Source of the DNA: Aphelocoma coerulescens
Lineage: Eukaryota > Chordata > Aves > Passeriformes > Corvidae
NCBI RefSeq assembly: GCF_041296385.1
Contig: NC_091016.1
Coordinates: 19,071,497-19,135,496 of the forward strand
Direction of reading: 5' to 3'
DNA length: 64,000 nucleotides
Shown here: piece after piece, positions 45,270 through 56,916 of the stretch
Layout of the letters: the number at the start of each line of letters is the position of its first letter
Numbering within the stretch: the stretch's first letter is position 1
Notes under the pieces: generated by a model
Databases searched by the model: none
Told to the model about the DNA's origin: nothing
The model's input: the letters and a program-made list of their open reading frames with translations, nothing else
Translations under genes and position numbers: made by a program

Positions 45270-48200
45270 ATGCAATGCTTCAGGTCTTTATTGTTGCTGT
45301 AGAGTAACTGGTACATGGTTAAAACATTCTAATAATATTATCAGTGAAATCTGAAAACTAAGGCTTTCTCCTGGTGTTTCCTTTCACACAGTGCACATAT
45401 AAAATCAAGTTATAAAAACATGGATCATTTTTAAACAACACCGATTGATGCAATGCACAAAACTAGGAACTACATCTCCTATGATCAAGACACCACCTTA
45501 CAGAGCAACTTTGGGCCTTGCAGCTTTGAAGTCAAGATAAAAATGTCTTGGCCTGACATCCTGCTACCCAGATGAGCCTAATGACACACACAGATGGCAG
45601 GATTTCAACCTTCTGTTCCGAGCAGAGAGAAAGAAACCCCCTGATGCTGATAAGGAAACATCTGATTGAGCAAAAGGGAGCAGCATCCTTAAAACACAGC
45701 CTTGATCCCAAACAATATATACAAGACCCAGCAAGATCTGTAGGTCCTGCAGACAGAGCTCAGAGGTGCAGCTGCTGGGCTACGAGAGAAGGTGAACTGG
45801 GACAAACCAGCTACTGAGATGAGTCCCAGTGCCAATCCATGTCTCATGGAAGAGGGTGATGTGATTCCTGGAGTACTAGCAGCTTTAGCCCAATAGCATT
45901 GAAAAAATTTCAAAGCGATTTACCCAGCACAGAATCACAGAATGATTTAGGTGAGAAAAGATCACTGAGTCCAACTGTAAACCCAGCACTGCCAAGTCCA
46001 TCACTAAACCATGTCCCTAAATGCCATCTTGGTGATCTTTGAAAAGGGAGACAGGGTAGGAACAAAGTACTCTCTAAGAAATCTGTATATTAGAACCTTT
46101 TGAGTAAAAAGCTACATTTTCACCAAAGGAAAAAAAATCATTCACAGAAAAATCTTCCCCCAGTTCCTTAATCACTTTTTATAAAAAGAATCTTCTCTAT
46201 CCACAAAGTTTTTAGTTTTTGTTCAACATTTTTCCCATCTTGCATTTCTAATTGACCTGGAAAACGATGCACATAATCTAAACACTTACATCAGACATAA
46301 ACCCAACACCCTTCCCTGTGAGAGGAGGATTCTTCACTCACCACTCACTCTGCATCATGAGTTGGGCATTGCAAACGTGACATTACCAGCTGACAAACAG
46401 ATTATTCTTTCTCTTTGATCCAAACACATGAGAGAGGAAGACAAGTTACAGATTTTGCAGGATGTTTTTACCACATTACAGTAGGTCACATTTTTGGCTC
46501 CAGCTGGGAGAAAACCCCTTGTAAGGGTCAACGATGGATTGCATTGACTTCATTTTCAGAGCTCAACTTTAACTACACAGAGACATAAATCCTGTACTGT
46601 GCCATGACCAAGACTCACACTGATGTTCCTGATACATTTGATGACACCACAAAGTTCTCTGAATGACTGAGAAAAGCATAGCTGGTATTTTATGTCACCA
46701 ACACATGAACCTGTCCTCTGAAGTCATTCCTGAAGATGAGGTTAAGGCTATTGGAGTAGGCTGCCTATGGTTACTCCTGGTATGAAAGCACAGCTGTGGC
46801 TCAGGGCAGACTGGAAGAAGCCTTTTAGGTCTCCTCTGCATTAACCACAAATGAGGCTTTTAGGTTTTCCCTTGCAGTGGGTTACCTGAATGTGCAGGGT
46901 ATTAGCTGAAGAAAAATCAGGCTATGGAGGTTTAAGCTGCAACCATGCCTGGGATATCACAGAACTGCTTTAAAAAAAGACCTCAAGGCGCAGAAATGAC
47001 CTCCTTCCCCTCATGACAATGCAACACCAGTTGTCAGGTACACAAATACAAACACGAAAAAATCATTAAGAAACATAACCCTAAATAGAAACCTAGTTTT
47101 ATTTATTTTTAAGAAAAAAGGGATTAAAAAAATTGGAGTAAAACAGATGGCTTCAAGTACTTTCCGCATAATAAACGATTAGTTTTTATAAGCATAGATT
47201 AAAAAAGACTTGTCACCTTGCAAGGGACAGCTGAATACAGGCTGGTGATTTGTTCAAAAAATGGTCTTTGAAACAAACACATTAGACAACATGCTTAGTG
47301 TTGTAATTTAGAAGCAAATAGGTGTGTCCACCACGCTGACCCAACACTTGAGATATGCAGCACAGTACGAGATACATTTTGCACTCTGGACTCGCACATT
47401 TCACAGCAATGCCAGTCAACAAACAGAGCCAGGCCATCTGGGTCCAGCTCAAACAAGCCCTCATGCAATAAAGAACAAACACTTAGTAAGTGAGGAAGGT
47501 TTTGCAGCAATACAATTGTCAAGTTGCCTAAAATTTTTGAGGTTGCAAAACAATCTAACCTGAAGACATGAAGTGTCTCCAAAGTGCTGGCAATGTTTTT
47601 GTCTTTTTCTGTGTGAGCATGAATATTACTTTTATTATATATGACAAGGGATACACTTGAAAGTGCCTTGTCTGAGTTTAAGACTTCAGGTTTTCTGAAT
47701 GTCATGAAAATAAGGGAGAGTACCATAACATGAGCCCCAGAAGAATCCCCCAAAAATTGCGAAGGAGGCTGAAAAAGTGATGTCATCAGGCAAACAAAGC
47801 CAGTGTGCAAAGGGAAGATGCAGCTCTTCCCTGTGCTAAGTCTAAAACCCACACCCATCTCTTGTACCACCAAGGAGAGAACTTTTGCATTTCAACAGGT
47901 CTGTCTGACGTGCACTGAACAAGCAGTCTTCCTGCTTATCTACATGGACACGTGAAATGCCAAAGGAAGCAATGTGAAAACCAAAATTAATACAAAAAAA
48001 AAAGGTATCTTGCCTACTCTAAAAATGAAATAAAATGCTTTCAGCCAAAGAATGTCTACAAAGATACAAGGAAACCTTTCAGAAAAACATTTTCCAGTTA
48101 CTCAGAGAGGAACAGCTATTTTTGCCTCTGTGAGAAAAAAATACCATTAAACCAATGAAAACCAGCTCCCCTATCCTGCAGCTCTGCATACTACAGTAGG

Positions 48201-48927
48201 AACAAGTCTCCCACAGCTAACAGGGAGACTAAAACAGAAAGAAACAGTGAGAGAGAAAAACTTAGCTGCACAGGTCTATTAAATAATCAGCAAACACTTA
48301 AATGGAGACAGAGCAAGCACTGTACTGTTTTCTGTACTATGACATAAGACTGCAAGGCTTGAAAATCCTCCTGAGTGACCAAGCCAGAATAGTTGAATAG
48401 CTGGTAGGTTCAGTAGTGTTTGGAAAAGCTTATGCAAAAATATTACTTCAAAATAAGTTTGAGTATTTGAAATAGAAAAAAGAAACAGAACAACTTCTCC
48501 TTCAACTTTCACCTACCATCAAAACTTACCAGTTTTCCAAATCCGGTGCTTACTTCATGCCAATGTGACTACAAAGAAATCATACATCTGCCTCTCTTAG
48601 CCAAACTGTTTGAGTTTCTACATGAAACTTCAGTGCATGTCACATTTATTAATGTCCTTATGATTGTTCAATAATCCAGCAGTTTGTTTCCTAATGACAG
48701 CAGAATGCAGTTGCTAGCTGCTTGTGAGAGCAATGTCGAAATTACATTCAGAGATTAAAACCTACCATTTTCACGTGTAGCAATAACTAACATTTTTCTT
48801 TCTCTTCACAGAATCATGTGCAAATGTCTAACAATGGCGATAGTAAAAGACAATTCTCATGCAAAAATTGTTCCCTGTGCATCAAATTTTCAGGGCATCT
48901 CAAAACCACCCTTCCTTGACCCCAGAA
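45270..48927 (-). other. LCLAT1: Presumed LCLAT1 3' UTR
   Basis: AT-rich, mostly repeat-free sequence follows the LCLAT1 stop on the - strand. The most distal good polyadenylation signal is AATAAA (complement TTTATT at 45287-45292), followed by a U/GU-rich stretch, giving a UTR of about 3.65 kb. Proximal alternatives lie at 48645-48650, 47631-47636 and 47098-47107, so shorter isoforms are likely. Extent is inferred from signals and texture, not from transcripts. Confidence 0.45.
45929..46030 (-). repeat. CR1 LINE 3' fragment inside the presumed LCLAT1 3' UTR
   Basis: The + strand reads AGAATCACAGAATGATTTAG, GAGTCCAACTGTAAACCCAG and AAACCATGTCCCTAAATGCC, the reverse complement of a CR1 3' end. 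The element is therefore on the - strand, parallel to LCLAT1. About 100 bases remain. Confidence 0.9.
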
Positions 48928-49436
48928 CTAATTGATTTTTACTTTCGTGTCGTGAAATTTCTGTTGCTTTTTAAAATACCGATGGCAAGCGAGTTCAATG
49001 AGTTCCAACCCACCAAATATCTTTTGCTGCACAACGAAAAAGACGACCATGGCTGCAAAGTACCACTGTGCAAAGCTGTACAGGTACAGCAGCACGAGCA
49101 TTCCCAGCGGGAACACCGTCCAGTAGAGCAGCGAGGCGCACTTCACCGCCAGGACCCTGAGCTCGGATTTACAGGGCGGGACAATGCTTTGCCCCGTTGC
49201 ACTGAAGCGTTTTCCACCTTCGTAGAAGTGTCGCAGTCTCTCCTCTTTCTCTTCCCAGCGCTTCTGGCACCAAAGCTGCAGCTCCTCCTTAGAAGTGGGC
49301 ACTGTCTCTATGGGGTATCTCTGCACGTGGAAGTGAATCTCCTTTGGGAAGTTTCCTTTCAAAAGGTGCTTCTCTGTCTGAGGAATGTTTTGGGGGTATG
49401 CCACAGTGATGTCATGGATGGCATCGAGATTGTCAC
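48928..49436 (-). CDS. LCLAT1: LCLAT1 (lysocardiolipin acyltransferase 1) last coding exon
   Basis: This exon encodes the C-terminal 168 residues of LCLAT1/AGPAT8, an ER and mitochondria-associated membrane enzyme that re-acylates lysocardiolipin and lysophosphatidylinositol. The - strand acceptor is TTTCTTCTAG; two bases complete a Gly codon, then the peptide reads DNLDAIHDITVAYPQNIPQ and continues to a TAG at 48928-48930. Family landmarks are HDITVAYP, EIHFHVQRYPIETVPTS, LQLWCQKRWEEKEERLRHFY and PPCKSELRVL. Two hydrophobic helices follow (around SLLYWTVFPLGMLVLLYLYS and WYFAAMVVFFVV), then IFGGLELIELACHRY and a basic tail. The catalytic H-x4-D and EGT motifs are in earlier exons, which I could not find up to 64000, so they are probably outside the window. 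The gene runs right to left and converges on the calpain. Confidence 0.95.
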
Positions 49437-52400
49437 CTAGAAGAAAGGTTTGGGGGGAAAAAGATGAATACAGATCATGCAACACTCAGAACATTAATCT
49501 GCTTCAAGACATGAGTGAAAACTGTCCGAATTATGGCAGAAATCCCAGAGACACATTAACTATGCAGACTGTGTTTCACCCACTAGAATATCTAGAGGCT
49601 GAAAGGTCAAACTTTTCCCAATCACTGCACGTTCTGAATCTGAACAAAAAGCTTTGGGAACAAGATTATACACAGCACACACTAATGCAGAATTACAATA
49701 GTAAGAGAATTAAGTCAAATGTAAAGGAGAGAAGATGCACATCTGGTCTTGGATAACGAGTGCTGTACGTGAGTCTGACATTCAGCTGTTTGGGTAAAGG
49801 GAGCATAGCTAACTATTCAAACAGCAATTGCAGAGTAGAAATTCAAGGGGATATTGATGAAAAAAACCCTACTCTTCATTAGCATGCCTGATTGAGCCAA
49901 CATTTTTGAAAGGGTATCAGTATTGCCAAAGCAGGGCTTGCTAGAGCATCCCTTGTACTAAGTGTTTTTACATTTTGCACTTTCTAAATACCATCTTTAT
50001 CCCCCGGCCTCTGAACAGACATTCTTTTTAGATTTCATAAAGTAAATTCTGCTAGTGTAAAACTGATCTAAAAATAGGCATGTGGTGCACTGGACGTTGC
50101 ATAACTGTTAAGTTCTGCCAGCAGTGATTTATGTTGCTGTTTTTATTTGGCTGGCTGGCTCAGGGCAAAATAGAACTGGAGACTAAAAGCTGTCTCCAGT
50201 TGCAGCAATTGAAGACCTTTGTTCTCACAGATGATGCCACTTCTTGCAAAGATGATCAAAACCTACTCTTTAGCCTCACTCTTCGTTTTCATTTCTTCCC
50301 CTTCCCTGGCATTTTGGTTTTCCTTTACAGCCCTAAAAATGACAGGGCCAGAATAGAAAGTTACTTTAAAAGGCCATGTTCAAAATGATGTATCTAAAGT
50401 TCAACTCCAAATATCACAAGAGGGGGAAAAACCCTATTCAGCCTTTCAGAGTATTTTATGATTGTGCTGTTTTGAAATGATCTCTTGGACAGTTTTGTGG
50501 CAGGTTACTTGGGGTTTTAAAGAGATTTATATGGCTCCTTGGAGGTCTATGAGAGAAAAACTCAATATTCCATCTTTTGTCTAGCTCTGGGATCACCTCT
50601 GAACTGAGCAGAGAATCCCTGTGTTCTGCACAGGTAAAACCTTTCAGATCTCCTTCCAAGAGATGCCAAAACTGAACATGACTTAGACACCCAGCCCTAA
50701 CAAAGGGAAATAATGGTCAGCCTGTTGCACCTTAGCACAAAACGTTTTAGTTTTGAGAACAGCTTGCACTTTTCCTCCCCTATTCCAAACACTTCTACCA
50801 TCAGAATTACAGTCATCCTACAGGACAGACATCCAGCCCTTAGTTCCTGGCCCAACCAGGGGAAGGGCTGCTACATAAAACTCCAAGAGATTTCTGTGTC
50901 TTACAATCTCCTTCCACCCAATCCTCCACAGCTTCCCAGCTCTAGTGGAACATAAAACCTACACACTTTACCCCAAGAGGGAGGCCAGAAAGGTCCAGTC
51001 TTCCTGATATCCTTGCATCAAAAAAGCCTTTTATGAGAAGAGTTTTTGGCTAGGTGAGTTTCTTGCACATCTTGCAGTCATTCATGTCTGGGCAGCTGAA
51101 CTATCAGTCTGCCAACTACATGAACTACTTGAAAAATCAAGGCTTGACATTTAAGGGCCACTGGCATACAGATCACAGATAACAAATCATCAGATATGCT
51201 TAAGACACAGATTTTCTGACTCTGTGCAAGCAGCACTGGCAGGACTCCCTGCACTCACACAGCTGGTCTGATCTCTTTGGTATGCAGGTGTATTTCTCTC
51301 CATGAATTCCTGATCAGAAACAGGAAAGCCTCTACTCCTTGTCTATGGAGCCATAGCATCCCCAGACAAGATACCTTCCAGTGGGGCTTCCCACCAGACT
51401 CTAGAAGGTCTAGACTACAATATGGCTTCTTAGTCAGCCAGAACAAAGTTCAGAGCTGCACACAGGAGGGTGAAAGTTACTTTTTCCACATGTGGGGAAA
51501 TTGAGGCAAAGGAGGTTTACCTGGCCTGCTCTGTGTGTCCAGCTGGAACCAGTATCTCCTAATTCCAGCTGCAAGGCTCATCTATGAAAGTGTATTTTAC
51601 ACAAGAAGAAAAGAAACTTCAAAGGCAAATTTAGCATATCTGAAAGAGCAGAAATATCAGAAAGAGAGAAGACCAGAATACTGGGTTTCATATGCAACAG
51701 AACCCTTGCTTGGGTCATACATATTTAAGAACTCCACACAAATGGCAGCCTGAAGCTTTAATTCCCTGGCAAGGCAAGTTACAAGACAATCTGCTAAGAA
51801 GAAGAAAAGTCACCACAGCAGATGAAGGTAGACCATTCATGAGAAGGGACAAAATTCCCTTAGGCTAGGTTTAATCAGGCAGCTCTGAACCTGCATCCTT
51901 GGAGCATCTTTACTGTCTCTTCCCCTGTGAAGTTAGGCTGTTGTCTCTGCAATCTGGAGATATCTAACAGCACGTGTTTCAGGTCAATAGCAAAGTGCCA
52001 GTCAACCAGAAAATCAAGTGATCCTAAGTGAAGACACAGGGCAGTCACTGACTTAAAGATGTTTTTTCCACCTGAATTTAAAGACCTGCTTCAAAAACCT
52101 GTTTCTGCTCATTTTAAGAAAAAGTTTCCCTAAGGGAAACTGCATCATCCTACTTCTCTAGTAGGTCAAAAAAGAAATAAGCTAACTCAGATACTTAAAT
52201 ATCTGTTCATAGCTCAGAGAAGCTGTTGGAGGACAAAACACTTCTTGCAATATTTTTAGTGACATCTGAGGATCATCTTTGTCCTGTGTGTATCCATGAC
52301 CCCTTGAGGAAGGAATGAAGGACAAAGGAAATCAAATAATGTTCAGAGATTTGCATCTGAAATCTAATTAAACTAAGAAACTGCCATTTAGGCTAAAATG

Positions 52401-55400
52401 TCAGGCAGGTAGCCCAGCTCCTCAGGACAAACAGAAACACCAATTTCAGTAGCTTCACAGTCTCAAGACTCTCCTCCTGCAGTAGAACTATGTATCCTTC
52501 ATACCCATGAATAATATTTTGTCCTATGCTTTATTAAAACACCTCAGAAAAGGAAAGCTTACTGCAGTGCTCAGGAGTGAATACAAAGTCTGTTTCAAAT
52601 TATTGTTAAGTGGCTGTAAACTGCACAACATGCAGACGATGATTAATCCATGTGGCAGTCTCCATTTTGGGATGACAAAATGCCTCAAAAGCACTATTCT
52701 TTAACTTACTGAACTTTCTGTGCCCTAATCAAAGTTATTTATATTTCAGCTCCGTTGATACACGACGTTACTTCAGGCGATTACAATGCACAGCTGGTTG
52801 CTTTGGGCACTGTGCTCAGAGGTGGCACAGGGAGAACTTGACCAGGCTCAGGATGAAAATACCAGCATCAGAGAAAGACACGTTTTTTAAAGAAACACCT
52901 CCCAGGAAAAATGAGGACGTTTTCCTTCACTACACCAGTTGTTCCATCAGAATTTTACCCTGCAGTATGTGGTAGCCCAGTACAGCTCAGTTTCTGAAGC
53001 CCCCTGCCCCAGCAAACCTGAGCACACAATCCCAATATGCTCACACACAACACAGGTGTACTATACACGGGCACAGCCAGCCAGCCACGGGCCAACATGG
53101 ACAGAAAACAGCTCTCAAGCAAACAAAATGGCCCCATGGTGTTCCCCTCCCTGGCTCATTAGGATAAAGACCTGTCAGAGGGAATTAGACATAGGCTGAG
53201 GATGCCTCCACTACTGCCTGTAGCCAGTCTATGCTGCAGCTGGCCCGGATCCTTGGTTCTCCCAGGTGCTAGTACACCTGGACACACGAGCCCCCAGGGC
53301 CACAGTCCTTCTCCAGTGGTTGTCCAGACTCCTTGCATGCACTGCTGACCTCTCCAGTAACTGGCTTTGCACACTGAGGGCCACCCAGTAGCTGGTCTTT
53401 GGATCCTCTCTTTTTCAGCTGCCTGTTCCTTCCCTAAACATCCCATCATAAGCCTTGTCCAAACCCCAAATGCTCCTCTTTGGCATCCTGTAGTGACTCC
53501 CAGAGCCCTGCCTCAGTCTGTAAGGTGATGGACAAGGCCCTCTCTCGCTGTGACAGGTGTCACTCCTGGCCCATGGGCTGATGGCCCTCCCGTGACAGCC
53601 CTTGGAGGAGCTGGGCTAAGGGTTCTGTTCCTCCATCTGAGCTTTGGGGCTTTCCCTGCCTGCCCTTCTGCCTCTGTGCTCCCTTGGATGGGTCCAGACA
53701 AACCTTTTATCTCATTACCTATTATAAACTTTACAACCAAGAGCCTCTTACTAGGTTCAAAATAAAGATGTTACAGGTAAACTGAAAATTACTTTTAATT
53801 GTGTGTTCAATAATACCATGCCAACACAATATTTTAATTCTAGGGGGAAAAACCCAGCCTGAATATAAAAGGCAGGATTACATTATTTTCAGCTTCCTTC
53901 AAATACATTCACAAAGAGAATATTGCAGTGCAGCTACAATTGCAGACAACTGACAGGGGTGAAGCTCAGCCCTACAGCATGATCCCAAATAAGTGGAATA
54001 AGCCCCTGGTCCTGGATGGATGGGCCCATTCCCTGTGCTAAAGCATTGCTTGGGAGCTCAAGCACAGCCTGCTTCTCAGTTCTGACTCACACCAACTACA
54101 AGGACACTTGCTTGCTCCTATCCAGCAACACTGAGCAAGCTCACTGTGAGACAATGGGATCTGTACAAACAGGGACTCGAGGGCCAAAATAATGATTCAG
54201 AACAGGAGCTCTGAAAGCCAAAATGACCACCAGTGAGCTAAAAAAGATGATGGCCCCAAGGCAAATCCATGCAATGAACTGCTCAGACTCTCAGCAGCCT
54301 CAAAGGTGAATTCGAGTCTCCTTGGCATTAACAAGGGTGGCTGTTACCCACTTCCATCCCTAGCAAGGATCTCAGCAGCCCTAATTTGTCCTACTTTAGT
54401 TATCATTGATGTTCCTTTAAACCTTACAAGGATTATACCATCTCTTCCCCTGCTCTGATCCAGCAGAGAGGATGCTATTCTTAACCAGGGTACATCACAG
54501 AGCAGCAGCTGATGAGCTGCTGAGCCACCAGGAGAGAGGCCCACGGAGATGCTCTCACAACAGAATATTCATTCTTCAATTAAGCTGCTCTGTTGAAAGT
54601 GGGACCTCTATGTGAGGCCCTTATCCATTCATTCCATCTCCCAGCTCAATGTAACTGCTTTCTGCTGCAAAGTCCCTTCACTTCACAGCTCCAGATATTT
54701 CATACACTTCCAGGCTTCCATAAAACACTGGCAGTCACTCGCCCACCTATGCCTTAATATCCTCCACCCTACACATATTTCCTTAGGAAACTCGACAGGA
54801 GGAGGCTTGGCACTTCTATAAATAAACTGATCAGCAAGGTCATCAAAGAAAAGATAGAAACAAGTAGAAGAAAACTTGTCAGGTTATCTAATATGTGAGT
54901 ATTGTATGTCAGCCTTAGATACACTTTTAGACATTAAAACAAAAGCCATCTAAAACTGCTTAGTGGGAAATATTACTGTCTTGGCTCACGAGATTTAAGT
55001 GATTTTTCTCTGAGAACACAGTATCACGAGGGAGCAGCTTCAAGGATTTACAGCCCCTCCTGGGAAGTATCATGCTTGTGAGGATTTAAAACTTCAGGCA
55101 GCCCTCCTTAAAGCAGCGGTGTCAGCTGGGGTTAATCTAAATCACTTTCAACTCAGTAGTTATTGGAAATCTTTTTTAGCTAAGTGTAGCAATCAAATAA
55201 GCAAACAAAAAAAAGACAGAATGATAATGCTGGCTTTGATTAACAGAGAAGAAGAGTGATCCTGCATACCAATTCTTTCTATACCTATCTGATTTTCCAC
55301 TGGCATTGTGATACAAGGGGAGAGGGAGACCTTCCACCTGCTGACACAAAGGAGTTAAGGACACTGCACCTTTAGTCCCTGAGGGTGGGAGCCAGGGGAA

Positions 55401-56319
55401 AGGACAGCCCTGTCTGCTTTCTGCTCCCCAGTAGGAAGGAAATGTGCTCTGGGTGCTGCATAGAGGAGTAGAGGACTACTGGGATCCGACCCCAGGAACC
55501 TCCAGCCTAGATAGTACAAAGATCTAGAGATACAAGGATATGCTCACAGCTATCAGCAACCATTACAACCATTACATGTGCGTAATTCTTCCCCTAAATA
55601 CATTTAAATCACATCGTTTTGCAGCCTGATGCTACATCTCATTAATGTGTAAACAATACCACTAACTGAAGTTGCTGAGAGAGTGGTGGTGGGGAGGGAG
55701 ATCAGCTTTGACTTTGAAATCTCTGTAAATACCTCATTTAATTACTTTAAGACCAGACAGAATGTTATCATCATCTAATCTGATCTCCCGAATGACATGG
55801 GAGCTTATGTGGAATGCTTTTGGTTTTGCCATGGGATGTGGTGAGACAGACATCCGCACTGCCCTAAAGCTTTTACCATGAGATAAGCAATTCCCCTAAC
55901 TAATCAGGGGGGCGTGTATGTGTCTGTACATTATTTTTGTACTTCTACTTCCTGACCACGTAACTTGGCTAAATTAGAGAGCTGTCTGCTCACAGAGGTA
56001 AGTGGTGGTATGATCTGTCAACTTCGTAAGTTGCTCCTGAACAAACTCAACCTACTCAGTTTCTGAAATCTCAATACGAAACGTGGCTTTTAAAGCTCAA
56101 ATCCCTTTAATAGCTTTTTGAATATCTTCTAATATTTCAATATACTTTTCAAAGCCTGTGTGCTGGAAACAGAAGAATTTTCAAAAAATGGCCTCATTAA
56201 GTCCATACACAGGCATCTAGTACTAACATTCCTACTTGCTTCTTGTTTTTCCAGTCTTACCTGTGATAGAGCCTGAGATTCTCTCACCCCAGGCTGGTGT
56301 CTGCTAATTGGCTCCACCA
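49437..56319 (-). other. LCLAT1: LCLAT1 intron upstream of the last exon (proximal part)
   Basis: I searched the - strand for the preceding LCLAT1 exon and for the acyltransferase motifs and found neither. No repeat was recognised. The block at 55590-55980 is AT-rich, repeat-free and rich in homeodomain-like words, so a conserved element is possible. Confidence 0.6.
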
Positions 56320-56916
56320 GCTGCATTCTGGGCTGCATCGAAAGCAGCTTGGCCAGCAGGTCTAGGGAAGGGATTCTCTCCCTCTGCTCTGCTCTAGTGA
56401 GACCCCACCTGGAGTGCTGCATCCAGCTCTGGGGTTCCCAGCATAAGAAAGACACGGACCTGTTGGAGTAAGGCCAGAGGAGGCCATGCAGATGCTCAGA
56501 GTGCTGGAGCATCTCCGCTACAGATAGGCTGAAAGAGCTGGAGTTGTTCAGCCTGGAGAAGAGCCCCATAGAGACCTCAGAACACCTTCAAGTACCTGAA
56601 GGGGGCTACAAGAGAGCTGGAGAGGGACTTTTTATAAAGCATGTAGTGACAAGACAAATGGGAATGGCTTTAAAGTGAAGGAGGGTAGGGTTAGATCAGA
56701 TAGTAAGAAGAAATTCCTCACTGTGAGAGTGGTGAGGTGCTGGCACAGGCTGCCCAAAGAAGTTGTGGATGCCCCACCACTTGAAGTGTTCAAGGCCAGG
56801 TTTGCATGGGGCTTGGAGGAACCTGATCTAGTGGAAGGTGTTCCTGCCCATGGCAGAGGGCTTGGAACAAGATGATCTTTAAGGTCCCTTCCAACCCAAG
56901 CCATTCTATGATTTTT
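56320..56916 (+). repeat. Long CR1 LINE copy in the LCLAT1 intron
   Basis: About 600 bases of CR1 3' region in sense (+) orientation, antisense to LCLAT1. Landmarks in order: CTGCATTCTGGGCTGCATCG, GTGAGACCCCACCTGGAGTG, GTTCAGCCTGGAGAAGAG, GCATGTAGTGACAAGACAAA, AAGAAGAAATTCCTCACTGT and the terminal GATCTTTAAGGTCCCTTCCA followed by CCATTCTATGA. It is the longest LINE copy here but is still 5'-truncated. Internal open frames are broken. Confidence 0.92.

Noticed and set aside
47295..47873. 192-codon - strand frame in the LCLAT1 3' UTR
   Set aside because: It lies downstream of the LCLAT1 stop, shows no domain or conserved motif, and is best explained as chance.
48859..49440. 193-codon + strand frame
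   Set aside because: Antisense shadow of the LCLAT1 last exon.
56129..56569. 146-codon - strand frame with a possible GTAAGA donor
   Set aside because: It is mostly antisense CR1 sequence.
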